Shown here piece after piece: positions 1 through 8,528 of a DNA stretch of 64,000 nt (position 1 is the stretch's first letter; each line of letters opens with the position of its first letter). The DNA comes from Yinghuangia soli (lineage in GTDB: Bacteria > Actinomycetota > Actinomycetes > Streptomycetales > Streptomycetaceae): NCBI RefSeq assembly GCF_021502675.1, contig NZ_JAKFHA010000009.1, forward strand, positions 200,168-264,167. The letters run 5' to 3'. Below the pieces are notes generated by a model. The model searched no databases and had not been told where the DNA came from. It was given only the letters and a program-made list of their open reading frames with translations. The position numbers and the translations under genes were made by a program.

Positions 1-8
1 TTTCGCCG

Positions 9-50
9 TCGGGCCCGGCCCGCTCCCGCAAGGGGGCGCGCCGGGCCCGA
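9..50. terminator. Inverted repeat, probable terminator of an off-window gene
   Basis: Perfect 11-bp arms TCGGGCCCGGC (9-19) and GCCGGGCCCGA (40-50) enclose a 20-nt loop. No T tail is visible. It lies at the left edge before the first gene, so the transcript it serves and its direction are unknown. Confidence 0.5.
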
Positions 51-128
51 CGCGTTTCCGGGCGCCCCGACGGGTCCGCGGTGCGTCCCCGGCGGTACCG
101 CGCGAGGGCTCGGTCCGCCGCAGGGATC

Positions 129-164
129 TTGACCATGTCACGTATCTGCTTTATCCCTGACGCA
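129..164 (+). promoter_or_regulatory. Leaderless promoter of the first LLM oxidoreductase gene
   Basis: TTGACC (129-134), a 17-nt spacer and TATCCC (152-157) put the expected transcription start about 7 nt later, on the A of the ATG at 164. No Shine-Dalgarno sequence precedes that ATG, which supports leaderless expression. The call rests on consensus match only. Confidence 0.55.
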
Positions 165-1237
165 TGTCCGATGTCAGGCCGGAGCCGGCCGCCGCACTGC
201 CGAACGCCGCCCGCCCGGCCGCGCCGCCCGTCGACACGCTGCTCGACGTGCCGCTGCACCTGGCCGCGGACCGCGCCCGCGAGCTGAAGGACGCCGGCTT
301 CGACGGCGTGTTCACCTTCGAGGGCCCGCACGACGTCTTCCTGCCGCTGGTCCCCGCCGCGGCCGCGGGCCTGGACGTCATGACCAACATCGCGGTCGCC
401 TTCCCGCGCAGCCCCGTCCACCTCGCGCACGCCGCGTACGACCTGCACCTCGCGTCCGGCGGCCGGTTCCGGCTCGGCCTCGGCACCCAGATCAAGGCGC
501 ACATCGAACGCCGGTACGGCGCCACCTGGTCGCGCCCGGTGGCCCGCATGGCCGAGACCATCGAGGCGGTGCGCACCGTTCTCGCCTGCTGGCAGACCGG
601 CGAGCGCCTGGACTTCCACGGGGACTTCTTCGACCTGACGCTGATGCCCCCGACGCTCTCGCCCGGGCCCAACCCGCACGGCGTGCCGCCGCTCCTCGCG
701 GGCGGCGTCGGGCCGCGCATGCTGCGCATGGTCGCGGGCACCGCCGACGGCCTGCTCGTGCACCCGTTCAACACCTCCGCCTACCTGCGCGGCCCGCTGA
801 GCGAGGCGGTCGAGGCGGGCTTCGCCGAAGCGGGCCGGTCCCGGGACGGCTTCGCGGTCGTGCTCGACGTGATCGTGGCCGCCGCGCGGGCCGAGGAGGA
901 GCACGAGAAGGCGCTGGCCGGGGCGCGGGGGATGGTCGCCTTCTACGGCTCGACCCCGGCGTACCGGCCGGTCCTGGAGGCCGAGGGGTACGGCGACCTC
1001 CAGCCCGAGCTGCACGCGCTGATCAAGGCCGGGCGCTGGGCCGACATCCCGGCTGCGGTGGACGACACGCTCCTGAACCGCATCGTCGCGGTCGGCACGC
1101 CCGCCGAGGCGGCCCGCGCGCTGGCCGAGCGGGCCGCCTCGGTCGGCGCGGACCGGCTGGGCTTCTACCTGCCGTACCGCGCCGACCCCGAGTGCGTGGC
1201 CGAGGTGCTGGACGAGCTGCGCAAGCCGTCGGCCTGA
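164..1237 (+). CDS. LLM class (F420-dependent-type) oxidoreductase, TIGR03617-like
   Basis: A 357-residue protein of the luciferase-like monooxygenase superfamily, a TIM barrel that in actinobacteria usually uses coenzyme F420. The sequence shows the typical N-terminal strand with KDAGFDGVFTFEGPHDVF, a central GRFRLGLGTQIKAHIERRYG segment (residues about 105-125) and PPLLAGGVGPRMLRMVAGTADGLLVHPF, the conserved phosphate/cofactor-loop region. Closest family pattern is the TIGR03617 group; the substrate cannot be read. The start ATG is chosen because a promoter is placed exactly for leaderless transcription. The gene is convergent with the large membrane-protein gene, 21 nt away, and has no operon partner in the window. 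Confidence 0.8.
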   Translation: MSDVRPEPAAALPNAARPAAPPVDTLLDVPLHLAADRARELKDAGFDGVFTFEGPHDVFLPLVPAAAAGLDVMTNIAVAFPRSPVHLAHAAYDLHLASGGRFRLGLGTQIKAHIERRYGATWSRPVARMAETIEAVRTVLACWQTGERLDFHGDFFDLTLMPPTLSPGPNPHGVPPLLAGGVGPRMLRMVAGTADGLLVHPFNTSAYLRGPLSEAVEAGFAEAGRSRDGFAVVLDVIVAAARAEEEHEKALAGARGMVAFYGSTPAYRPVLEAEGYGDLQPELHALIKAGRWADIPAAVDDTLLNRIVAVGTPAEAARALAERAASVGADRLGFYLPYRADPECVAEVLDELRKPSA

Positions 1238-1258
1238 GCAGCGCGCCTGCCACCCGGC

Positions 1259-4200
1259 CTAACTGAGGCGCCGCACCGCGCGGCCGAGGCGGGCGAGGTT
1301 GCGGAGCTGCCGCTCGTAGCCGATGCCGATCGCGAGCAGCGCCAGGCCCGCGCCGCCGAGCACCACGTACCGCGGCAGTGCGTGGTACGCGGCGATCACC
1401 GGCGACGACAGCTGGAACACCGCGATCGCGGACAGCGTCAGCGACCCCAGCAGCAGCGGTGCCTGGAGCCGGTGCCGGGCGCCCAGGACCAGCGTGGCGA
1501 ACGCGGCGGCGCCCAGCAGCGCCGGGCGCAGCGCGGCCTCGTTCGCGACCGCGAGCGGCAGCGGCGGCACCAGCGCCAGGACCAGACCGGGACCGAGCGC
1601 CGGCCACGAACGCGGCTTCGGGTCACGGGTGCGGCGCAGCCACAGACCCGCGCCGAGCACCAGCAGGGCCGGCGGCACGGTGTACGCCTCGGGCGCGGTC
1701 ACGTCCGCCAGCGCCATCCGCATCCAGTACGCGCCGAGCAGCGCGAGCACGGCCACCGCGGCCGCGGGCAACCGCAGCTGCCGCGCATCCGGGCGCGCGG
1801 TCGGCAGCCCGGCGACCAGCGCGGCAGCCGCGCCGGCCACCGCCAGACCGATCCACTCCCGCTCCGGGTACGTGCCGAGCGCGGCGAGGCCGCCCAACTG
1901 CGCGAGACCCAGGACCGCGATGCTCGGGACGAGTTCGGGCACCAGCCTCTGCGGAACCTGCAAGGACAGCACCATCAGCACGCCGGACACCGCGATCAGC
2001 GTCAGGGCGACGTCGCCGCCCGCCCAGCCTCCGGCGTACGCGGACGTCGCCGCACCCGCGGCCACGGCCGCGACGACCACCGGCGCCCACACCGTGCGCA
2101 CCGCCGAGCGGCCCTCCGGCACCCGCGTCGCAGCCGCGACGGCCACGACCCCGCAGAATGCCGCCTGAGCCCAGCCGGTCCGCGGCGCCCCCGCACCGGC
2201 CACGACCAGCGCCCCCGCCGAAGCGGCCTCGAACGCCCAGGTCAGATAAGCCCGGTACGGGTAAGCGCCCTTGACCAGCGACACCTTCCGCGGGCGCACC
2301 GGCGGCGCGGCGGCCAGGAACAGTGCCGCGACCACAGCGGCGGCAAAGGCCGTCCACACCGGTTCGGCGCCGGCCGCGTCCGCGCCTGCCGCCGTACCGG
2401 AGACGGTCGCCCCGACCCACAGCACGGCCCACGCGGGCCTGCGTTCGGCGGCATCGACGAGCGTGCCGAACGCCGCCGCGACCGCGAGCGCGGCGAACCC
2501 GACGGCAAGTGCGGCGATCTCCGGCGCCGCGGTGATGGTCCCGCCGACCACGGCCGCACCCGCCACCGGCAGGGCGGCCCACGCCGCGACCGCGTGCCGG
2601 CGCTGCACGAAAAGCGCACCGACGATCAATGCGCAGGCCAGGACGGCCAGTCCCGCACCGAGCGCCTGAGTGTCCACCCCTGCCCAGGAGCCGGTCACGC
2701 CCGCGCACCCGAGCGTCGCCGCGGTTCCGGCCACCGCCCACACGGGCTTGCCGGGGCCGTCGTCGGCCACGGCACCGAACCACGACGCGACGGCGAGTGC
2801 GCCGAGGGCCACGCCGAGAGACCCCGGACGTCCGCCCGCCGCGATCGTGCCCGCGACCGCGGCGACCGCGGCGACCGGCACGACCGCCCAGCAGATCGTG
2901 GGCCGGCGGCGCTGCGCGGCCATCGCGACGACCACGACCAGCGCGTCGGCCACCGCGATCCCGGCGCCGATCACCGGCCCGGCGACCTCCGCCCAGTGCG
3001 CGGTGGTCGCCGCGCAGGCCGACGCGGAAGCCGTCGCCAAAGCCGCCCACGCCGGTGCGCGCCCGCCGCCGTCGACCAGCGTGCCGATGAGCATGGCCGC
3101 GGCGAGTGCACCGAACGCCACGGCGAGCGCCGCCGGCCGCTCCGCGGCGGGCATCAGGCCGGCGATCGCCGCCATCGCCGCCACGGCGAGGACGGAACCG
3201 GCGGTGCCCGACGCGCCGCGCCGCAGTCCGACCGCCGCACCGACCGCGACGACGGCGGCCAGCACCGTGATGCCGGCCGCGTACACCGGTGCGGCCACGT
3301 CCGCCCAGTGCGCGGTCAGCGCCACCCAGACGAACATCTGCGCGGTCGCGACCCCGGCCGTCCCGGGCCGCCACGCGGCGGGCAGCAGCCACACCGCCGC
3401 GACCAGGAAAGCCGCTGCGGCGCCGAACGCCGCGACGGACAGGCCCGGCCGCGCCAGCGACCACGCCGCCCCGACCGCGAACAGCACGATCCCGGCACCC
3501 CGCACCGCGGCCGCGGTCAGGTCGGGCAGCCGCACGAACCGGCTTGCCGCGATGCCCGCGGCACCCGCGGCCATGACGTACCCGACCGCCACCGGCAGCG
3601 GGAAGTCGAGCGACGCCGGCAGCACGGCCGCCTCGGCGGCGACCCCGGCCGCCGCCAGCGTCCGCCACCAGCGCACCGGTCCGGACAGCCGCGCCCAGGC
3701 CAGCACGATCAGCGCGCACACCGGGACGGCCAGGAGTGTCGCCGCGCCGAAGGCCCAGTGCCGTTCGGGCGTCAGCAGCGCCCGCGCCCCCGACAGTTCC
3801 GGGTCGCCGGTCCACGGCTGCGTCAGCCACGCGACCGGGCCGAGCGTCGCAGCGACCGCCAGCACGGCGGTCACCGCGCTCACCGCGAACGGAACGGTCA
3901 GGACCGCCACCGGACCCGGCCGGTACGCGCGGGGCAGCACATGCACGAGCCCGACCATGGCCAGCGTCAGGAGACCGAGGAACGCGGGGCCCCAGGCCAG
4001 CGGCAGCGGGTCCGCGTCGTCCTGGCGCGGCAGCGCGGCACCCGCGAGCAGGACCGCGGCATACAGCGAGGTCGCCGCCGCGCCTGCGGCAGCGTGCCGG
4101 ATCGCCGTGAACCGGTGCATGAGCCGCGCGGAGCACGCCGCAGCCACCGCGGCGAACAGCATCACGCCGCCCGCCGCGCCGCCGCCGGCCTCGATGAAGC

Positions 4201-5377
4201 ACAGCCCGAAAGCGGCCAGCCAGTACGCCACGGCACCGATGAGCGCGATGCGCACCGCCGGGGACTCGGGCAGGTACGCCGGCGGCACTACGCCGCCCTC
4301 GGCCTGCCGCCCGTCCGCGACGACATCCGGGCCGACTCCGGCACCGGTACGGAACGCCCAGCGCAGCAGCGCGATTTCGCCGACCGCCTGGAGCGCGAAG
4401 CCGACCGCGAGCGGCAGCACCGAGTCCTGCGCGATGCCGATCCGCCCGGCCAGCAGCGGGATCGGCGCCTGCAGCAGCAGTGCCGCGGAGATCCGCAGCG
4501 ACTTCAGGCCGAGGACCCGGCTGCCCGCCCACGCCGCGCCGCCGACCGCGCCCAGGGTCGCGGCCGTCGCGACCATCGCGTCCACGCCGCGCAGGCCTGC
4601 CAGGTCCGCGGCCCATGCCGCGTACCCGTCGAGCAGCCCCATGGCGACCGAGACGGCCCCCAAGGCCTCTGCGGTCAAGGGGAGTTCGCGGCGCTCGGCG
4701 ACCGCCGCGCCGGTCGCGAAGGCGACCAGCATGAGGGCCATGACGACGGCCCGGCCGACCGTCCCGGAGCGCTGCCACGTGACCGCCACGAACACGATCG
4801 CGGCCACGATCAGCAGCAGGACGCCGGTGCCCAGGAAGAACCGCGCGATGCGGCGCCGCGTGACCTCGGGGTCGGCGGGCCGCGCCGGGGCCGCGGCAGC
4901 CGCGGCGGAATGCCGGGTGTTGCGGCCGAAAGCGGCGTACGGGTCGTGCGAAGGGCCGTCGGCCGCGGCGCCGAAGGCCGGGGACGGGGGAGTCGGTCGG
5001 GGGACACCGGCATGCGCCGCGTGCCTGCCGCTGCTCGTACCCGCGCCCACGCCGGTGCCTGATCCCGCCGCGGTGCCGGCGGCCGGAGCGGCCGCGGCTG
5101 CCGGGGCCTCGGCGTCCGCCGCCGGAGCCGCCGCGTAGCGCGCGGTGCCCAGCTCCACGGACCACCGAGGGGCCGCCGTCGCGCGCAACTGCCGCAGCAG
5201 CGCCTCGCGCTGCTCCAGCACCCGCCGCGCGTCGCCGCTGACCTTCCACAACGCCAGGGCCAGCGGCCCGGCGAGCGGCAGACCGCAGTGCTCGCAGTAC
5301 GCCGGCCGGGGCAGGTTCAGCCCGCCCGCACAGTCCGGACATCTGGCCGGATCGGCCAGCAATTCGATGTCGATCAT
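1259..5377 (-). CDS. Giant multi-spanning membrane protein with N-terminal zinc ribbon
   Basis: The 1,372-residue protein opens with a zinc ribbon (Cys13, Cys16, Cys28, Cys31), then a short charged helical stretch and about 100 residues rich in Ala, Gly and Pro. A long hydrophobic domain with dozens of predicted membrane segments follows, beginning near FFLGTGVLLLIVAAIVFVAV. This architecture occurs in large uncharacterised actinobacterial integral membrane proteins; no enzyme or transporter motif is visible. Within the membrane domain four tandem repeats of about 103 residues (roughly 3450-2300) are recognisable by HWADVAAP, HWAEVAGP and SWAGVDTQ motifs. The start ATG at 5377 has GGGGAG 9 nt upstream; an open frame extends to 6964 but runs antisense through coaBC. 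Function unknown, perhaps envelope-related. Confidence 0.75.
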   Translation of the reverse strand: MIDIELLADPARCPDCAGGLNLPRPAYCEHCGLPLAGPLALALWKVSGDARRVLEQREALLRQLRATAAPRWSVELGTARYAAAPAADAEAPAAAAAPAAGTAAGSGTGVGAGTSSGRHAAHAGVPRPTPPSPAFGAAADGPSHDPYAAFGRNTRHSAAAAAAPARPADPEVTRRRIARFFLGTGVLLLIVAAIVFVAVTWQRSGTVGRAVVMALMLVAFATGAAVAERRELPLTAEALGAVSVAMGLLDGYAAWAADLAGLRGVDAMVATAATLGAVGGAAWAGSRVLGLKSLRISAALLLQAPIPLLAGRIGIAQDSVLPLAVGFALQAVGEIALLRWAFRTGAGVGPDVVADGRQAEGGVVPPAYLPESPAVRIALIGAVAYWLAAFGLCFIEAGGGAAGGVMLFAAVAAACSARLMHRFTAIRHAAAGAAATSLYAAVLLAGAALPRQDDADPLPLAWGPAFLGLLTLAMVGLVHVLPRAYRPGPVAVLTVPFAVSAVTAVLAVAATLGPVAWLTQPWTGDPELSGARALLTPERHWAFGAATLLAVPVCALIVLAWARLSGPVRWWRTLAAAGVAAEAAVLPASLDFPLPVAVGYVMAAGAAGIAASRFVRLPDLTAAAVRGAGIVLFAVGAAWSLARPGLSVAAFGAAAAFLVAAVWLLPAAWRPGTAGVATAQMFVWVALTAHWADVAAPVYAAGITVLAAVVAVGAAVGLRRGASGTAGSVLAVAAMAAIAGLMPAAERPAALAVAFGALAAAMLIGTLVDGGGRAPAWAALATASASACAATTAHWAEVAGPVIGAGIAVADALVVVVAMAAQRRRPTICWAVVPVAAVAAVAGTIAAGGRPGSLGVALGALAVASWFGAVADDGPGKPVWAVAGTAATLGCAGVTGSWAGVDTQALGAGLAVLACALIVGALFVQRRHAVAAWAALPVAGAAVVGGTITAAPEIAALAVGFAALAVAAAFGTLVDAAERRPAWAVLWVGATVSGTAAGADAAGAEPVWTAFAAAVVAALFLAAAPPVRPRKVSLVKGAYPYRAYLTWAFEAASAGALVVAGAGAPRTGWAQAAFCGVVAVAAATRVPEGRSAVRTVWAPVVVAAVAAGAATSAYAGGWAGGDVALTLIAVSGVLMVLSLQVPQRLVPELVPSIAVLGLAQLGGLAALGTYPEREWIGLAVAGAAAALVAGLPTARPDARQLRLPAAAVAVLALLGAYWMRMALADVTAPEAYTVPPALLVLGAGLWLRRTRDPKPRSWPALGPGLVLALVPPLPLAVANEAALRPALLGAAAFATLVLGARHRLQAPLLLGSLTLSAIAVFQLSSPVIAAYHALPRYVVLGGAGLALLAIGIGYERQLRNLARLGRAVRRLS
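2300..3450 (-). repeat. Four tandem coding repeats of 309-312 bp inside the giant membrane gene
   Basis: The landmark Trp codons lie at 3305-3307, 2993-2995 and 2684-2686, that is 312 and 309 nt apart; a fourth, weaker copy (ADAAGAEPVWTAF) lies near 2360-2390. Each unit encodes about 103 residues: several hydrophobic segments, a Trp-containing loop and a basic QRRR or QRRH turn. Boundaries are approximate. Confidence 0.65.
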
Positions 5378-5704
5378 GGTCGTCTCCCCGGGAACCCGCT
5401 GCGCGGGCGGCCCTGAACATGGTTCGGACGTGTGGTCCGCGGGTGATCGACCGCACCCGCTCGTGGAGCCCCCGCCGCCACGGCCCTGCCGCGTTGTCGC
5501 TGCTTCTTGCCGTGGCACCACTGTCGCCGGATTCCGGCCGTCCGGATATCCGTACTCGTACTCAACCCCGCAGCCCGCGACGCCCGTCCGGGCCCGCCGG
5601 TTCGCCGCCTCCGCGGCGGCGTCGCTACGCTCGGAGGCCGTGGGAGGCACCCGGTCCGGGGCCTCGCCGTTCGCACATTCCGCAGGCCGGCAGGAGAAGC
5701 AGCG
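5378..5704. other. Divergent promoter region, giant membrane gene / coaBC
   Basis: A 327-bp gap without a convincing gene. A TACGCT hexamer at 5626-5631 could be the coaBC -10 element but has no good -35 partner at 17 nt. In Streptomyces coelicolor coaBC follows rpoZ; no rpoZ-like frame exists here. Confidence 0.35.
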
Positions 5705-6943
5705 ATGACCTCTGAGACCACCGAGTCCCGCCCGCGCGTGGTCCTCGGCGTCGCCGGCGGGATCGCCGCCTACAAGGCGTGCGACGTCCTGCGCCGCTTC
5801 ACCGAGTCCGGGCACGAGGTGCGCGTGGTGCCCACCGCCTCCGCACTGAAGTTCGTGGGCGCGCCGACCTGGGCCGCGCTGTCCGGGCAGCCCGTCGCCA
5901 CCGACGTCTGGGACGCCGTGCACGAGGTCCCGCACGTGCGCATCGGCCAGGCCGCCGACCTCGTCGTCGTCGCCCCGGCCACCGCCGACATCCTCGCCAA
6001 GGCCGCCCACGGCCTCGCCGACGACCTGCTCACCAACACCCTCCTCACGGCCCGCTGCCCCGTGGTGTTCGCCCCCGCGATGCACACCGAGATGTGGGAG
6101 CACCCGGCCACCCGCGCCAACGTGGCCACCCTGCGGGCCCGCGGCGCGATCGTCCTCGAACCGGCGGTCGGCCGGCTGACCGGCAAGGACACCGGCAAGG
6201 GCCGGCTGCCCGACCCCGAGGAGATCTTCCGCACCGCCCGCCGCGCGCTGGTCCGCGGCAACCAGGAGCCCGACCTCGCCGGCCGGCACATCGTCATCTC
6301 CGCGGGCGGCACCCGCGAACCGCTCGACCCGGTGCGCTTCCTCGGCAACCGCTCCTCCGGCAAGCAGGGCTACGCCCTGGCCCGCACCGCGCTGGCCCGC
6401 GGCGCCCGCGTCACGCTCGTCGCCGCCAACGTCGGTCTCGCCGACCCGGCCGGCGCCGACGTCGTCCCGGTCGGCACCGCGGTCGAACTGCGCGAGGCCG
6501 TGGTCAAGGCCGCCGCCGACGCGGACTGCGTGGTCATGGCCGCGGCCGTCGCCGACTTCCGGCCGGTGGCCTACGCGGGCGGCAAGATCAAGAAGACCGA
6601 TGCCGAGCCCGACCCGATCGCCCTGGTGAAGAACCCCGACGTGCTGGCCGAGATCTCCCGCGAGCGGCCCCGCCCCGGCCAGGTCGTGGTCGGCTTCGCC
6701 GCCGAGACCGACGACGTCCTCGCGCACGGCCGCGCCAAGCTCGCCCGCAAGGGCTGCGACCTGCTCGTGGTCAACGAGGTCGGCGAGACCCGCACCTTCG
6801 GGGCGGACGGCAACGAAGCGGTGGTCCTCGGCGCGGACGGCACCGAGACCCCGGTGCCGTTCGGACCGAAGGAGGATCTGGCCGACGCCGTATGGGACCG
6901 CGTCGTGCCGCTGCTGCCCCCGCGGGCCGCTGACAGGGCGTGA
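5705..6943 (+). CDS. coaBC: Bifunctional phosphopantothenoylcysteine decarboxylase / phosphopantothenate-cysteine ligase
   Basis: Cytoplasmic flavoprotein for two steps of coenzyme A synthesis: ligation of cysteine to 4'-phosphopantothenate (CoaB) and decarboxylation to 4'-phosphopantetheine (CoaC). The 412 residues start with the FMN-binding LGVAGGIAAYKACDVLRR; the CoaC motif is PAMHTEMW, with His where E. coli has Asn, and the clamp reads GRLTGKDTGKGRL, without the Cys of the E. coli clamp. The C-terminal CoaB half has SAGGTREPLDPVRFLGNRSSGKQG and the GGKIKKTD lysine motif. ATG 5705 is preceded by AGGAGAAG; the upstream in-frame extension has no such site. It lies 144 nt before metK, as in other actinobacteria, and may be cotranscribed with it. 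Confidence 0.95.
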   Translation: MTSETTESRPRVVLGVAGGIAAYKACDVLRRFTESGHEVRVVPTASALKFVGAPTWAALSGQPVATDVWDAVHEVPHVRIGQAADLVVVAPATADILAKAAHGLADDLLTNTLLTARCPVVFAPAMHTEMWEHPATRANVATLRARGAIVLEPAVGRLTGKDTGKGRLPDPEEIFRTARRALVRGNQEPDLAGRHIVISAGGTREPLDPVRFLGNRSSGKQGYALARTALARGARVTLVAANVGLADPAGADVVPVGTAVELREAVVKAAADADCVVMAAAVADFRPVAYAGGKIKKTDAEPDPIALVKNPDVLAEISRERPRPGQVVVGFAAETDDVLAHGRAKLARKGCDLLVVNEVGETRTFGADGNEAVVLGADGTETPVPFGPKEDLADAVWDRVVPLLPPRAADRA

Positions 6944-7023
6944 GGAACGACACGCCGTCCGCAAGGCGGGACGGCAGGTACGTCGGACATGTCCATGCGG
7001 TTACACTCGGGCCAGAATTCCGG

Positions 7024-7052
7024 CGACACGCGCGTTAACCAGCGCGTTGTCG
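7024..7052 (+). promoter_or_regulatory. Stem-loop in the metK leader
   Basis: Left arm CGACACGCGC (7024-7033) pairs with GCGCGTTGTCG (7042-7052): ten base pairs with one bulged T at 7047 and an 8-nt loop GTTAACCA. It ends 35 nt before the metK start. No known SAM riboswitch class is recognised. It could be a leader control element or an operator. Confidence 0.4.
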
Positions 7053-7087
7053 TCAGCCAGCAGCCGCTGCAACCCAAGGGGAGCCAA

Positions 7088-8281
7088 GTGTCCCGTCGAC
7101 TGTTCACCTCGGAGTCCGTGACCGAAGGTCACCCGGACAAGATCGCCGACCAGATCAGCGACTCCATTCTGGACGCGCTCCTCAAGGAGGACCCGAAGTC
7201 CCGGGTCGCCGTCGAGACGCTGATCACCACCGGCCAGGTCCACGTCGCCGGCGAGGTGACGACCAAGGGCTACGCCGACATCCCCACCATCGTGCGCGAC
7301 CGCGTCCTCGAGATCGGCTACGACAGCTCGAAGAAGGGCTTCGACGGCGCCTCCTGCGGCGTCTCGATCTCGATCGGCTCGCAGTCCCCGGACATCGCGC
7401 AGGGCGTCGACGACGCCTACGAGGCGCGCGTCGAGGGCGACGAGGACGAGCTGGACCGCCAGGGCGCGGGCGACCAGGGCCTGATGTTCGGCTACGCCTG
7501 CGACGACACGCCCGAGTTCATGCCGCTGCCGATCACGCTCGCGCACCGGCTCGCGAAGCGCCTGTCCGAGGTGCGCAAGAACGGGACCATCCCGTACCTG
7601 CGCCCGGACGGCAAGACCCAGGTCACCATCGAGTACGACGGCGACCGCCCGGTGCGCCTCGACACCGTGGTCGTCTCCTCGCAGCACGCCGCGGACATCG
7701 ACCTGGACTCGCTGCTCGCCCCGGACATCCGCGAGTACGTCGTGGAGCCCGAGCTGGCCGGCCTCGGCATCGAGACCGAGGGCTACCGCCTGCTCGTCAA
7801 CCCGACCGGCCGCTTCGAGATCGGCGGCCCGATGGGCGACGCCGGCTTGACCGGCCGCAAGATCATCATCGACACGTACGGCGGCATGGCCCGGCACGGC
7901 GGCGGCGCCTTCTCCGGCAAGGACCCGTCCAAGGTCGACCGCTCGGCCGCGTACGCGATGCGCTGGGTCGCCAAGAACGTCGTGGCGGCCGGCCTGGCCC
8001 GCCGCTGCGAGGTGCAGGTCGCGTACGCGATCGGCAAGGCCGAGCCGGTCGGCCTGTTCATCGAGACCTTCGGCACCGAGTCGCTCCCGGTCGAGCGCAT
8101 CCAGGAGGCCGTGTCCCAGGTCTTCGACCTGCGCCCCGCCGCGATCATCCGCGACCTGGACCTGCTCCGCCCGATCTACTCGCAGACCGCGGCGTACGGC
8201 CACTTCGGCCGCGACCTCCCGGACTTCACCTGGGAGCGCACCGACCGCGTGGACGCCCTGAAGGCAGCCGTCGGGTCCTGA
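7088..8281 (+). CDS. metK: S-adenosylmethionine synthetase (methionine adenosyltransferase)
   Basis: Makes S-adenosylmethionine from methionine and ATP, releasing phosphate and diphosphate; cytoplasmic tetramer. The 397-residue product has the N-terminal [20 protein letters not shown] with the metal/ATP ligands, the loop around [23 protein letters not shown], and the C-terminal [19 protein letters not shown] signature. GTG 7088 is preferred because AAGGGGAG sits just upstream and the protein then begins [11 protein letters not shown] as in homologues; an upstream ATG at 6989 lacks such a site. The gene follows coaBC and ends at a strong hairpin. In many actinobacteria priA comes next; here it is 8.7 kb away. 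Confidence 0.97.
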   Translation: MSRRLFTSESVTEGHPDKIADQISDSILDALLKEDPKSRVAVETLITTGQVHVAGEVTTKGYADIPTIVRDRVLEIGYDSSKKGFDGASCGVSISIGSQSPDIAQGVDDAYEARVEGDEDELDRQGAGDQGLMFGYACDDTPEFMPLPITLAHRLAKRLSEVRKNGTIPYLRPDGKTQVTIEYDGDRPVRLDTVVVSSQHAADIDLDSLLAPDIREYVVEPELAGLGIETEGYRLLVNPTGRFEIGGPMGDAGLTGRKIIIDTYGGMARHGGGAFSGKDPSKVDRSAAYAMRWVAKNVVAAGLARRCEVQVAYAIGKAEPVGLFIETFGTESLPVERIQEAVSQVFDLRPAAIIRDLDLLRPIYSQTAAYGHFGRDLPDFTWERTDRVDALKAAVGS

Positions 8282-8310
8282 CCCGGCGCGCCCTGCGCAC
8301 CAGCAGCACA

Positions 8311-8345
8311 ACGGCCCGGCCGCCCCCGAGGGGGCGCCGGGCCGT
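8311..8345 (+). terminator. metK terminator hairpin
   Basis: ACGGCCCGGC-C-GCCCC pairs with GGGGCGCCGGGCCGT, leaving one bulged C and a short loop. It begins 30 nt after the metK stop and has only TT as tail, as is common in high-GC genomes. Confidence 0.7.
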
Positions 8346-8389
8346 TCGCCTGGCGGGGCCGTTCGCCTGGCGCGGCCGTTCGCGTGGCG
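8339..8389 (+). repeat. Three tandem 17-nt repeats after the metK terminator
   Basis: The unit GGGCCGTTCGCCTGGCG occurs at 8339-8355 and exactly again at 8356-8372; a copy with two changes spans 8373-8389. The first copy overlaps the right arm of the metK terminator. Confidence 0.8.
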
Positions 8390-8528
8390 GGGCCCGTCTG
8401 CTGCGTCCCCACGCCGATGTTCGTCTCAGCGGCTCGCACGCGTCTGTTTCCCGCTTGCCTCGGCTGCGGCCCGCCGCGCGCCGACCGCCTGATTCGCGGT
8501 CCGGGTGTGCCGCCGCCCCGGCGCGCCG

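Noticed and set aside
5378-6964. Minus-strand open frame continuing the giant membrane protein to 1,901 residues
   Set aside because: It runs antisense through coaBC and its leader; the start with a good ribosome site and a conserved zinc ribbon is at 5377.
6980-7010. metK promoter with CGGACA and TACACT
   Set aside because: The spacing is about 13 nt, too short for a vegetative promoter, so only the hairpin is reported there.
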